The notes beneath the pieces are model-generated. The model did not search any database. It worked only from the letters and a program-made list of their open reading frames with translations, and was not told where the DNA came from. Made by a program: the position numbers and the translations under genes. A DNA stretch of 64,000 nt from Prevotella sp. ne3005 (GTDB taxonomy: Bacteria; Bacteroidota; Bacteroidia; Bacteroidales; Bacteroidaceae), in contig NZ_FOCK01000003.1 of NCBI RefSeq assembly GCF_900110085.1, positions 62,001 through 126,000 on the forward strand, read 5' to 3'. Below are positions 1 to 7,416 of the stretch, piece after piece (position 1 is the first letter of the stretch; the number at the start of each line of letters is the position of its first letter).

Positions 1-1
1 C

Positions 2-136
2 GAACATATCGGCATCATACGCAAATTGTTGACAGAGCACCCAGAAGAAAAGACGTGGCAGAAGGATTTGCAACTTGCACCTGCCTGGATTCGAAAGATA
101 GTAACAACATTGAAAAAAGAGATTAACCATGAGTAG
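2..136 (+). CDS. AbiEi-like antitoxin, C-terminal fragment (5' end outside window)
   Basis: This is the last 44 codons of an open frame that enters from the left edge and stops at TAG 134-136. The tail is rich in Lys, Glu and Trp and ends in KKEINHE. It resembles the C-terminus of DUF6088/AbiEi-type proteins, which repress and neutralise AbiEii-type nucleotidyltransferases. The link rests mainly on context: the next gene starts at ATG 129, inside this one, so the two are translationally coupled as in AbiE operons. The N-terminal winged helix expected of an AbiEi protein lies outside the window, so the family call is an inference. Confidence 0.55.
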   Translation, partial: EHIGIIRKLLTEHPEEKTWQKDLQLAPAWIRKIVTTLKKEINHE

Positions 137-1163
137 ATGGATAGATAATAACTTGGCAGACCGTCTTTATATGGTCAACCGTATATCGGACTTGAAGAAC
201 ATCGACCAAGAATCAATAGAAAAAGACTGGTGGGTGACAACCGTATTAAAGGCATTGTTCGAACTGAGTACATCAAAGTACACTTATTTCAAGGGAGGTA
301 CAAGTCTGAGCAAGGGCTGGAACATCATCAACCGATTTAGTGAAGACATTGACATTGCTCTATATCGTGACTTCTTCCTAATAGAAAAAGGTGTCGCGTG
401 TGCCAGATGCGAGAACAACAACCAGATAAAGATGCTACGAAAGGCCTCTCGTGACTTCGTGCATGGTGAACTGAAAAGTGAGCTTGAAAAGAAACTGGAA
501 AGTATAGGTCTTAGCGTGAAGGTGGAAGCTGTCACAACTCACATGACAGCAGAGGGTGAAAAGCCTATTGACCATGACGCAGACCCGACAGTGCTATTGG
601 TACACTACCCCGGCATCTTCAATTCTGGTCATTCGTATGTTAAGCCCGTGGTGAAGATTGAGATCAGTTGTCTGTCAATGAAAGAACCATTTGAGGTGAA
701 GCATATTTCTTCGTTGATTTCTGATGAGTTCAAGAATGATGACAGTGAAACAATGACCGATATTGCTACCATATCCCCATCGCGCACCTTTCTTGAGAAA
801 GCCTTTCTCTTGAATGAAGAATACCAGCGCAGGAATCCCAGGACACTTCGCATGAGCCGACACCTCTACGACTTGGAGAAACTGATGGATACTGAATACG
901 CGAGATCTGCATTGCAGGATGTGCCTCTATATACCGAGATTGTGGAGCATCGCAAAAAGTTCTATCACGTCGGTGGCGTTGACTATTCACTGGATATGCC
1001 AGACAAGATTTCTTTTTGTCCCGTTGGGGAGATACAAAACAGATTCCGTAGTGACTACGAGAACATGAAGTCGAGTTTTATCTATGGCAATCCTTTGGAC
1101 TTTGATGCACTGTTAAAGCGGCTTGAAGAGTTACAAAAACGATTCCGGCAAATGGTGTTATAA
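129..1163 (+). CDS. AbiEii/AbiGii-type nucleotidyltransferase (type IV toxin-antitoxin toxin)
   Basis: The protein has 344 residues. Near residues 55-78 it carries FKGGTSLSKGW followed by SEDIDIAL, the GS-x-DxD signature of DNA polymerase beta-like nucleotidyltransferases of the AbiEii family. These toxins use NTPs to modify and inactivate RNA targets (tRNA in studied relatives) and abort phage infection. The length fits the family. The start at 129 overlaps the preceding gene by 8 bases, as in antitoxin-toxin operons. It is followed after 5 bases by a primase-helicase gene, which suggests a three-gene operon. The AT-rich codon choice differs from the housekeeping genes further right and suggests acquisition by transfer. 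The family call is good; target and activity are inferred from the family. Confidence 0.85.
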   Translation: MSRWIDNNLADRLYMVNRISDLKNIDQESIEKDWWVTTVLKALFELSTSKYTYFKGGTSLSKGWNIINRFSEDIDIALYRDFFLIEKGVACARCENNNQIKMLRKASRDFVHGELKSELEKKLESIGLSVKVEAVTTHMTAEGEKPIDHDADPTVLLVHYPGIFNSGHSYVKPVVKIEISCLSMKEPFEVKHISSLISDEFKNDDSETMTDIATISPSRTFLEKAFLLNEEYQRRNPRTLRMSRHLYDLEKLMDTEYARSALQDVPLYTEIVEHRKKFYHVGGVDYSLDMPDKISFCPVGEIQNRFRSDYENMKSSFIYGNPLDFDALLKRLEELQKRFRQMVL

Positions 1164-1168
1164 TATCT

Positions 1169-4015
1169 ATGCCATTAGAGAATTATCAGGAGTGGATGGC
1201 TGAACGGCAACAACTTCTTGAACGAATCAGGAAGCTGGAAGTCGAAAATACCGAGTTGAGGAAACGACTTGGTGAAGATTTTGTGCCTGCTGTTCAGGAG
1301 CCGACAGCCATGCGAAAATTGTCGCTACAGGAAAAGATTGAACTGTTTCGGAATCTGTTCAAAGGACGTGAGGATGTCTTCGCCAGACGCTGGTATAGCA
1401 AAGCAAGCGGTAAGTCTGGTTATCAGCCTGTTTGTCAGAATGAGTGGAACCGTCTGCTTTGCGACAAGAAAGCTCATAAATGTGCAGAATGCCCAAATCG
1501 TCAGTTCTTGCCATTGACATACGATGACTTTTACCATCATTTGGAAGGAAAAAATGTCAATGGTGAAGATGTTATTGGCCTATATGTCCTCAAGGAGGAT
1601 AATACATGCAACCTGTTATGCACCGACTTTGACGATAAGAACTGTGAACATGGCTATCAGGAAGACGTATTGGCATTTGTCAATGTATGTAAGAGTTGGG
1701 GCATTCCTTGTTCAGTCGAGCGTTCACGTTCTGGCAATGGTGCTCATGTGTGGATATTCTTTGGGACTCCTGTACTGGCGGTGAAAGCCAGAAGATTGGG
1801 CAATGCCATTCTTACAGAAGCAATGAATAGAAACGGGAAGATTGATTTCAAGTCATATGACAGATTCTTTCCTAATCAGGACACATTGCCAGATGGAGGT
1901 CTTGGTAATCTTGTAGCTCTTCCCTTACAAGGCAATGCTCGTAAAAATGGCAACAGTGTGTTCGTGAATGAGTATTTCGAGCCATACGATGATCAATGGG
2001 AGTACTTACTGAATGTGAAGAAACTCTCAGAGGATGTTTTGGAAGAGATATTGAGGCAGACTTCTAACATCCTGCCACTTGGCGAATTGTCAAAGACCAG
2101 CGAGAACAAGCCTTGGGAGATCCCCGTTGCAACCAAGATTGAAAGATCAGACTTCTCGTCAGAGGTTGTTGTCACTCGTTCGAATATGCTCTATATACCA
2201 TTGAGCCAATTGTCATCAAAGGTTCTTAACCACCTCAGACGTATCGCCTCATTCCGCAATTCTGAATTCTATAGCAAACAGGCAATGCGACTCTCCACCT
2301 ATTCAACACCACGTATCATTTCGTGTGCTGACTTAACAGATGAGTATCTTGCTTTGCCTCGTGGATGTGAGGATGCCGTCACTACATTGCTTAAAGAGAA
2401 AGGGGTTACTTATCGCTACGATGACAAGACTAATCACGGTAGGCCAATTTCTGTTCATTTCATCGGCACACTCCGAGATAATCAGCAAGAGGCGGTTAAT
2501 GCTTTGGCTGCAAATAGCGCAGGTGTGCTCTTTGCAACGACTGCTTTCGGAAAAACGACGACAGGTATTGCCCTTATTGTCAAGCATGGCGTAAACACTC
2601 TGATATTGGTTCATACCAAAGCCTTACTTGACCAATGGGTTCAGAGATTGGAGCAATTTCTTGTAATAGACGATGTTCCTGAAGTTGAGGTTGGAAAACA
2701 CAGACGGAAAAAAGTTCTTTCGCCTATTGGCACTCTTTCGTCAGCGGGAAACAGACTTCACGGTATCATCGACATAGCCCTTTTGCAATCGTGCATGACG
2801 GATAACGAAGTAAAAAACTTTGTGAAAGACTACGGTATGGTCATAGCTGATGAATGTCATCATATATCGGCTGTAAATTACGAACAGGTTTTGAAGGCAG
2901 TAAATGCCAGATATGTATATGGTCTGACTGCGACACCATTTCGCAAAGACGGGCATCAGCCCATTCTCTTCATGCAATGTGGACCGATCAGATATGCTAC
3001 TGATGCCAAAGCCCAGATGCAGAACCAGACCTTCCAGCGTCTGCTTGTGCCTCGGTTTACTCCATTCAGACCTGTAAATGGTGAAGACCTTTCGTTTACG
3101 AAAGTTGCTCAACAACTGGCAGAGGACGAATATCGTAACTTGTTTATAGTCAAGGATGTTATTGAGGCCCTAAAAGAAGGTCGTTTGCCAATAATATTAA
3201 CTGACAGGACTTTGCATGTTACAATATTGGCAGAACTTCTGAAACCTCACTGCCCTAACGTGATTACTCTTGTTGGTTCTGAAAGCATCAAGGAGAAACG
3301 CCAGAAGATGGAACAACTGCATTCTATTCCTTCCACTGAGCCACTTGTTATTATTGCCACAGGCAAGTATGTCGGCGAGGGCTTTGACTATGCCCGTCTC
3401 GATACGCTGTTTCTGGTATCGCCCATAGCATGGAAAGGCAGACTACAACAATACGCTGGCCGACTGCATCGTGAGTTTGAGGGGAAAAAGGATGTACAAG
3501 TCTATGACTATATCGACATACGAGTCCCTGTTTGCGAATCCATGTATCGTAAACGTCTGAAAGGATATGCCTCAATCGGCTATAGAATCAGAAATAATGA
3601 GATGTTTGAAAGTCTGTTCCCAACAGCAGACTTAATCTATGATGGTCAGAACTTCGTGCAACCATTTATTTCAGACTTGACTCAGTGTAAACGTTCTATA
3701 GTAATTTCATGTCCCAGAGTAAAGATTGGTAGGAACACACAAATAGCAGAGCGACTTATTGATTTAACTGCAAATGGAATAGAAGTTGTACTCTATACAA
3801 AAGAAGAGAACGATGATACTCTTCGTTTGCTACATCAAGGGATGCAGATTATCACAATTGACCGTCTTTCCCTACATACTGCTATTATCGACAAGAGCAT
3901 TATATGGTATGGCAGCGTCAACATCCTTGGTTACCACTCTATTGAAGACAATCTCATTAGATTCAAGAATGCTGAGATAGCCACGAATTTATTAGCCTCT
4001 ATTATTGAGAAATAG
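1169..4015 (+). CDS. TOTE-type primase / superfamily II helicase with PLD-like C-terminus
   Basis: The protein has 948 residues. In order: a coiled coil (about 5-36); a Cys cluster C89, C98, C105, C108 that could bind zinc; an archaeo-eukaryotic primase-like domain with catalytic TDFDD (152-156) and SRSGNGAHVW (186-195); a linker; and an SF2 helicase with Walker A-like TTAFGKT (about 457-463), DECH (561-564), TATPF (587-591) and motif VI QYAGRLHR (761-768). Last comes a phospholipase D-like tail (about 826-948) in which the expected HxK reads SLH (901-903), though AIID and YGSVN are kept. The domain set matches TOTE conflict-system proteins. It lies 5 bases after the AbiEii-type toxin gene and probably shares its transcript. 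The role, probably anti-phage or anti-plasmid, is inferred. Confidence 0.82.
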   Translation: MPLENYQEWMAERQQLLERIRKLEVENTELRKRLGEDFVPAVQEPTAMRKLSLQEKIELFRNLFKGREDVFARRWYSKASGKSGYQPVCQNEWNRLLCDKKAHKCAECPNRQFLPLTYDDFYHHLEGKNVNGEDVIGLYVLKEDNTCNLLCTDFDDKNCEHGYQEDVLAFVNVCKSWGIPCSVERSRSGNGAHVWIFFGTPVLAVKARRLGNAILTEAMNRNGKIDFKSYDRFFPNQDTLPDGGLGNLVALPLQGNARKNGNSVFVNEYFEPYDDQWEYLLNVKKLSEDVLEEILRQTSNILPLGELSKTSENKPWEIPVATKIERSDFSSEVVVTRSNMLYIPLSQLSSKVLNHLRRIASFRNSEFYSKQAMRLSTYSTPRIISCADLTDEYLALPRGCEDAVTTLLKEKGVTYRYDDKTNHGRPISVHFIGTLRDNQQEAVNALAANSAGVLFATTAFGKTTTGIALIVKHGVNTLILVHTKALLDQWVQRLEQFLVIDDVPEVEVGKHRRKKVLSPIGTLSSAGNRLHGIIDIALLQSCMTDNEVKNFVKDYGMVIADECHHISAVNYEQVLKAVNARYVYGLTATPFRKDGHQPILFMQCGPIRYATDAKAQMQNQTFQRLLVPRFTPFRPVNGEDLSFTKVAQQLAEDEYRNLFIVKDVIEALKEGRLPIILTDRTLHVTILAELLKPHCPNVITLVGSESIKEKRQKMEQLHSIPSTEPLVIIATGKYVGEGFDYARLDTLFLVSPIAWKGRLQQYAGRLHREFEGKKDVQVYDYIDIRVPVCESMYRKRLKGYASIGYRIRNNEMFESLFPTADLIYDGQNFVQPFISDLTQCKRSIVISCPRVKIGRNTQIAERLIDLTANGIEVVLYTKEENDDTLRLLHQGMQIITIDRLSLHTAIIDKSIIWYGSVNILGYHSIEDNLIRFKNAEIATNLLASIIEK

Positions 4016-4016
4016 A

Positions 4017-4058
4017 ATTGTTGCCAGTTCCTCCATATAGAAGTAAACTGGCAACAAT
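4017..4058. terminator. Long hairpin between convergent genes
   Basis: Two 13-base arms (4017-4029 and 4046-4058) are perfectly complementary around a 16-base loop. The hairpin begins right after the stop of the primase-helicase gene, which ends at 4015, and lies before the end of the small gene on the other strand. There is no long U run on either side. It is a plausible two-way transcription stop or mRNA 3'-end protector. Confidence 0.6.
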
Positions 4059-4079
4059 ATCTTAATCCAAATCGTCCCT

Positions 4080-4454
4080 TTATTGGAATTGTTTACGGCC
4101 TACATTTGTAAATATCACCTCAAACGGCTTGTGGTCTCGTTCAATTCGTACCATCAGTTCCTTGCGGACAGCCCTTGCCTGATAAGAGTTAAGACGGAAG
4201 GCAAGCAGCAGAACAACCTCCATGTCATATACGGTGAGGTACAGGTTTCGGCTTTGTTTGATAGTCCGCTCTGTCTCGTAGGGTTTCACCAGTTCCTCTT
4301 TGTAGAGTGTTTGGATGGTGTTCCTTAGTTTCGGGATGAACACTCCGAAAAGGTCAACCAGTTCGGACTCACTCATCCAAATCTCTCCACTCGGTATAGT
4401 CAGTTCCCTGTACTCACTATGCTCACTCCACTCAATGATGTTTCTCTGTTCCAT
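4080..4454 (-). CDS. Small integrase-linked protein, possibly RhuM-like
   Basis: The protein has about 124 residues from the ATG at 4454. An earlier ATG at 4490 would overlap the integrase, whereas 4454 leaves a 4-base gap. I do not recognise it with confidence. The middle (SESELVDLFGVFIPKLRNTI) reads like a DNA-binding helix-turn-helix. The later stretch LTVYDMEVVLLLAFRLNS is reminiscent of the N-terminal domain of RhuM/Fic-associated proteins (compare their VISVGYRVNS). It lies directly downstream of the integrase on the same strand and is probably co-transcribed with it, so a role as a recombination directionality factor or island regulator is possible. That is inference from position only. 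Confidence 0.55.
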   Translation of the reverse strand: MEQRNIIEWSEHSEYRELTIPSGEIWMSESELVDLFGVFIPKLRNTIQTLYKEELVKPYETERTIKQSRNLYLTVYDMEVVLLLAFRLNSYQARAVRKELMVRIERDHKPFEVIFTNVGRKQFQ

Positions 4455-4458
4455 GTGT

Positions 4459-5688
4459 CTATGCTGTTTTGATGTTACTGAATGATGCATTTAGCTTGTT
4501 ACCCAACATCGTCAGGTCATTATCCAACTTCTTGGTCGTGATACGTGCATAAATCTGAGTCGTAACGATGTTCGTATGTCCCAGTACTCGACTCACGCTT
4601 TCTATGGGCATGCCATTGGTTAAAGCCATTGTGGCAAACCCGTGTCTTGCACAATGAGCGGAGATAGGCTTGTCTATGCCACACTCCTTCATCACCGTTT
4701 TCAACTTCTTGCAGACACTCCAATAGTTGACCTCACCGAATATCGATTTGGGATTCTCCTTGGGGTAGTTCTGATAACGTTCGATGATTTGCAAGGGAAC
4801 ATCTAACAGCTTCACCTGATAGGGTACGTCTGTCTTGTGACGCTTGCCTACTATCCACTTGTCACCTTCAATCTCCACAATATTATCCGTTGTCAGTTCC
4901 TTCAAGTCCACAAACGAGAGGGCCGTAAAGTTCATGAACACGAACAAGTCACGGATAAAGGCGAGATTGCCATCTTCAAACTCATGTGTCATCACCGTCT
5001 TTAACTCTTCTTCTGTCAGGAATGTACGTTCCTTGCATTTAGGGCTGATATGGAACTGGGCGAAGACATTGCGCTGTATCTTGCCATTATCATGTGCTCT
5101 GCCTACCACTCCTTTCAGGTGCATGCACGACAGCCAGATGGTGGAATGCGCCAAGCCACGTTCATTGCTAAGGTACACACTGAACTCTTTGATAAAGTCA
5201 GGTGTCAGTTCTTGCATGGCAATGTCGTTCCGCTTGTAATTTGTCCGAAGGAAATCTGCAATGTAGTTCCTCGACCTCATCTGTATCTTGTAGGTTCCTT
5301 CTGCCCTGTCCTTGCCTACACGGCGTTTCAGATTGGCGACATCCTTATCAAAGGCTCCGAGCAGAGTCTCATATTCGCTGCCCAATCCCTGATAGGCATT
5401 CCTTACCATCTCGGCCGTTACAAATCCCTCGCGGTCAGCCAGACGCTGATAATGCTTGATAATCTGCGCTTTGATATTATCAAGGTCACGGTTAATCTGC
5501 AAAGCCTCCTTGCTTCTTCCCTTGGCGCAATTGCCCTTTACATCCCACATGGTCAGTGGGATATTCTTCTTACAACTGAACTGCGACTGCGATCCGTTGA
5601 TTGTTACTCGTCCCATGATAGGGACAATTCCGTTTTTCTCCTTGCTCTTGTTGGCATAGAAGAGAATGTTGAATGTGCTTCTTGACAT
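4459..5688 (-). CDS. Tyrosine recombinase (Bacteroidetes-type integrase)
   Basis: The protein has 409 residues. An arm-binding N-terminal domain (about 1-100) and a SAM-like core-binding domain (about 130-215) precede the catalytic domain. Visible catalytic residues are H345 and R348 in HCARHG, H371 in LGHTN, and nucleophile Y380. The first catalytic Arg is replaced by Ser (S258 in TALSFVDL), as known for the IntDOT family of Bacteroides conjugative transposons. It is the integrase of an element that probably carries the AbiE-TOTE genes to its left. A TAnnTTTG promoter box lies at 5716-5723. I could not identify attachment sites, and no tRNA lies next to it. Confidence 0.9.
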   Translation of the reverse strand: MSRSTFNILFYANKSKEKNGIVPIMGRVTINGSQSQFSCKKNIPLTMWDVKGNCAKGRSKEALQINRDLDNIKAQIIKHYQRLADREGFVTAEMVRNAYQGLGSEYETLLGAFDKDVANLKRRVGKDRAEGTYKIQMRSRNYIADFLRTNYKRNDIAMQELTPDFIKEFSVYLSNERGLAHSTIWLSCMHLKGVVGRAHDNGKIQRNVFAQFHISPKCKERTFLTEEELKTVMTHEFEDGNLAFIRDLFVFMNFTALSFVDLKELTTDNIVEIEGDKWIVGKRHKTDVPYQVKLLDVPLQIIERYQNYPKENPKSIFGEVNYWSVCKKLKTVMKECGIDKPISAHCARHGFATMALTNGMPIESVSRVLGHTNIVTTQIYARITTKKLDNDLTMLGNKLNASFSNIKTA

Positions 5689-5715
5689 ACTTCAATCCTT
5701 TTTTTATTCGGGCTG

Positions 5716-5723
5716 CAAAGATA
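5716..5723 (-). promoter_or_regulatory. Bacteroidetes -7 box for integrase
   Basis: Read on the minus strand this is TATCTTTG followed by CAGC, matching TAnnTTTG. It lies 28 bases upstream of the integrase start. No TTTG is present at the ideal -33 distance, so the promoter may be weak. Confidence 0.55.
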
Positions 5724-5992
5724 ATACCAATTTCCGAATTGCTTTTTCGGCAAAACAGTGCAGTTCGTATCATTGAAAACCAATCGGAGTGAAGTGCGTC
5801 ATTCTGCGATTTTACACCCTTCGGATTTAGAAAAGTTTAACTGTCAACAAGGTCGTAAACGGGTTACGATTTGGCAACCTAACTCCTTCATCAATCCTCC
5901 CAAATTTGCATCCTACCATTTTCCAATATTCCTCATATTTCTTCGTATTGCCCTTATTTTAAGGCCGATTTGCGTTAATCTTCTAAAATTAC

Positions 5993-6023
5993 TTTGCCAC
6001 ATCAGCATTATTTTGTAATTTTG
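5993..6023 (+). promoter_or_regulatory. miaB promoter (-33 TTTG, -7 TAATTTTG)
   Basis: TTTG at 5993-5996 and TAATTTTG at 6016-6023 are 19 bases apart, close to the Bacteroidetes sigma-factor consensus. Only 8 bases separate the -7 box from the miaB ATG at 6032, so the mRNA leader must be nearly absent. Confidence 0.7.
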
Positions 6024-6031
6024 CGCCCGAA

Positions 6032-7393
6032 ATGAAGAAATTGTATATTGAAACGTATGGCTGCCAGATGAATGTGGCAGACTCAGAGGTGGTGGCATCT
6101 GTGATGCAGATGGCCGGTTATGAGACCACCGAGAAGTTGGAAGAGGCCGATGCCGTCTTCCTGAACACCTGTTCTGTTAGGGATAACGCAGAGCAGAAGA
6201 TTTATCATCGTTTGGAGGCGCTCGATGCAGAGCGTCGCAAGCGCAAGAAGGAATCGCAAGACAATAAGAACCCCTTGATCATTGGTCTTCTGGGCTGTAT
6301 GGCGGAGCGAGCCCAACAGGATTTGTTGGACAATCATCATTGCGACCTCGTGGCTGGTCCCGATGCCTATCTGTCGTTGCCCGATTTGATAGCCCAGGCA
6401 GAGACGGGCCATAAGGCGATGAACATTGAACTCTCCACCACAGAGACCTATAAAGATGTGGTGCCCCAGCGTATCGCCATGGGCCACAAGATTGGTGGAT
6501 TTGTGAGCATCATGCGAGGTTGCAACAACTTCTGCCACTACTGTATTGTGCCTTACACTCGTGGTAGGGAGCGAAGCAGAGACGTGGAGAGCATCTTAAG
6601 AGAGGTTAGAGACCTGAGAGACAAGGGTTATAAAGAGGTAACACTCTTGGGACAGAATGTGAACTCGTATCTTTTTAAGGGAGACGAGGAGACAGGGAGA
6701 CAAGACATTACTTTCCCGCAATTGCTGAGGATGGTGGCCGAGGAGGTGCCTACGATGCGTGTACGCTTTACCACCTCTCACCCTAAGGACATGAGCGACG
6801 AGACACTACGAGTCATCGCCGAGGTGCCCAATGTCTGCAAGCACATCCACCTGCCCGTACAAAGCGGAAGCGACAAGATTCTGAAGCTGATGAATCGTAA
6901 GTACACCCGTGAGTGGTATATGGATCGTGTGGCAGCCATCCGAAGGATTATCCCTGACTGTGGTCTCTCTACGGATATCTTCGTGGGCTACCACGACGAG
7001 ACGGAGGAGGATCATCAGTTGTCGTTGAGTCTGATGCGCGAGGTAGGCTACGACTCAGCCTTTATGTTCAAATACTCGGAGCGCCCAGGCACCTATGCCT
7101 CAAAACATCTGCCCGACAACGTAGCCGAGGAGGAGAAGATTCGCCGACTCAACGAGCTCATTGCCCTGCAGACAGAGATGAGTGCCATCCGCAATAAAGC
7201 CGACGAGGGAAAGGAGTTCGACGTGCTGGTGGAAGGGTTCTCAAAACGATCCAGAGAACAGCTCTGTGGACGTACGGAGCAAAACAAAATGGTGGTCTTC
7301 AACAAGGCAGGCCATCATATCGGTGAAACGGTACGCGTCCGCATCACAGGGTCAACAAGTGCCACATTATTAGGAGAAGCAGTTGAAAAGTAA
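6032..7393 (+). CDS. miaB: tRNA-2-methylthio-N6-dimethylallyladenosine synthase MiaB
   Basis: MiaB adds a methylthio group to i6A37 of tRNAs that read U-starting codons. The 453-residue protein has the three N-terminal MTTase cysteines (C11, C47, C89) for the auxiliary 4Fe-4S cluster, the radical-SAM triad C164, C168, C171 in RGCNNFCHYC, and a C-terminal TRAM-like segment (about 385-450). RGRERSR directly after the triad is typical of MiaB rather than RimO. Odd feature: residues about 217-224 (GDEETGRQ) are encoded by three tandem octamers (6681-6704) and lie in a loop where other MiaB proteins are shorter or unrelated. The stop codon lies at the start of a second octamer array. It is first in an apparent run with the ABC exporter and two sulfatase-fold genes. 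Confidence 0.96.
   Translation: MKKLYIETYGCQMNVADSEVVASVMQMAGYETTEKLEEADAVFLNTCSVRDNAEQKIYHRLEALDAERRKRKKESQDNKNPLIIGLLGCMAERAQQDLLDNHHCDLVAGPDAYLSLPDLIAQAETGHKAMNIELSTTETYKDVVPQRIAMGHKIGGFVSIMRGCNNFCHYCIVPYTRGRERSRDVESILREVRDLRDKGYKEVTLLGQNVNSYLFKGDEETGRQDITFPQLLRMVAEEVPTMRVRFTTSHPKDMSDETLRVIAEVPNVCKHIHLPVQSGSDKILKLMNRKYTREWYMDRVAAIRRIIPDCGLSTDIFVGYHDETEEDHQLSLSLMREVGYDSAFMFKYSERPGTYASKHLPDNVAEEEKIRRLNELIALQTEMSAIRNKADEGKEFDVLVEGFSKRSREQLCGRTEQNKMVVFNKAGHHIGETVRVRITGSTSATLLGEAVEK
6681..6704 (+). repeat. GAGACAGG-type octamer repeat inside miaB (3 units)
   Basis: The three units are GAGACGAG, GAGACAGG and GAGACAAG. At 24 bases the array keeps the reading frame and encodes eight hydrophilic residues in a loop after the NVNSY motif. 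The same octamer occurs in the same orientation at 10527-10571. Confidence 0.85.
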
Positions 7394-7416
7394 AAAGGTA
7401 AAAAAGTAAAAAAGTG
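7390..7416 (+). repeat. GTAAAAAG-type octamer array at the miaB/ABC junction
   Basis: Three period-8 units (GTAAAAAG, GTAAAAAA, GTAAAAAA) plus a partial unit GTG. The array includes the miaB stop codon (7391-7393) and its last partial unit is the GTG start codon of the next gene (7414-7416). Similar arrays occur at four other gene junctions or gene starts in the window. Confidence 0.85.

Larger units (their letters stand above)
5689..6031. other. Intergenic region between integrase and miaB
   Basis: These 343 bases are AT-rich. They contain the integrase promoter box (5716-5723) and the miaB promoter (5993-6023). I see no tRNA gene, no convincing ORF and no clear direct repeat that would mark an attachment site. 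The right junction of the left-hand island probably lies here. Confidence 0.5.

Noticed and set aside
5689..6031. tRNA gene as integrase target
   Set aside because: No cloverleaf or TTCGA-type T-loop pairing was found in either strand. The integrase of this class does not need a tRNA target.
6032..7393. RimO (ribosomal protein S12 methylthiotransferase) instead of MiaB
   Set aside because: The N-terminal YGCQMN block and RGRERSR after the radical-SAM triad fit MiaB.
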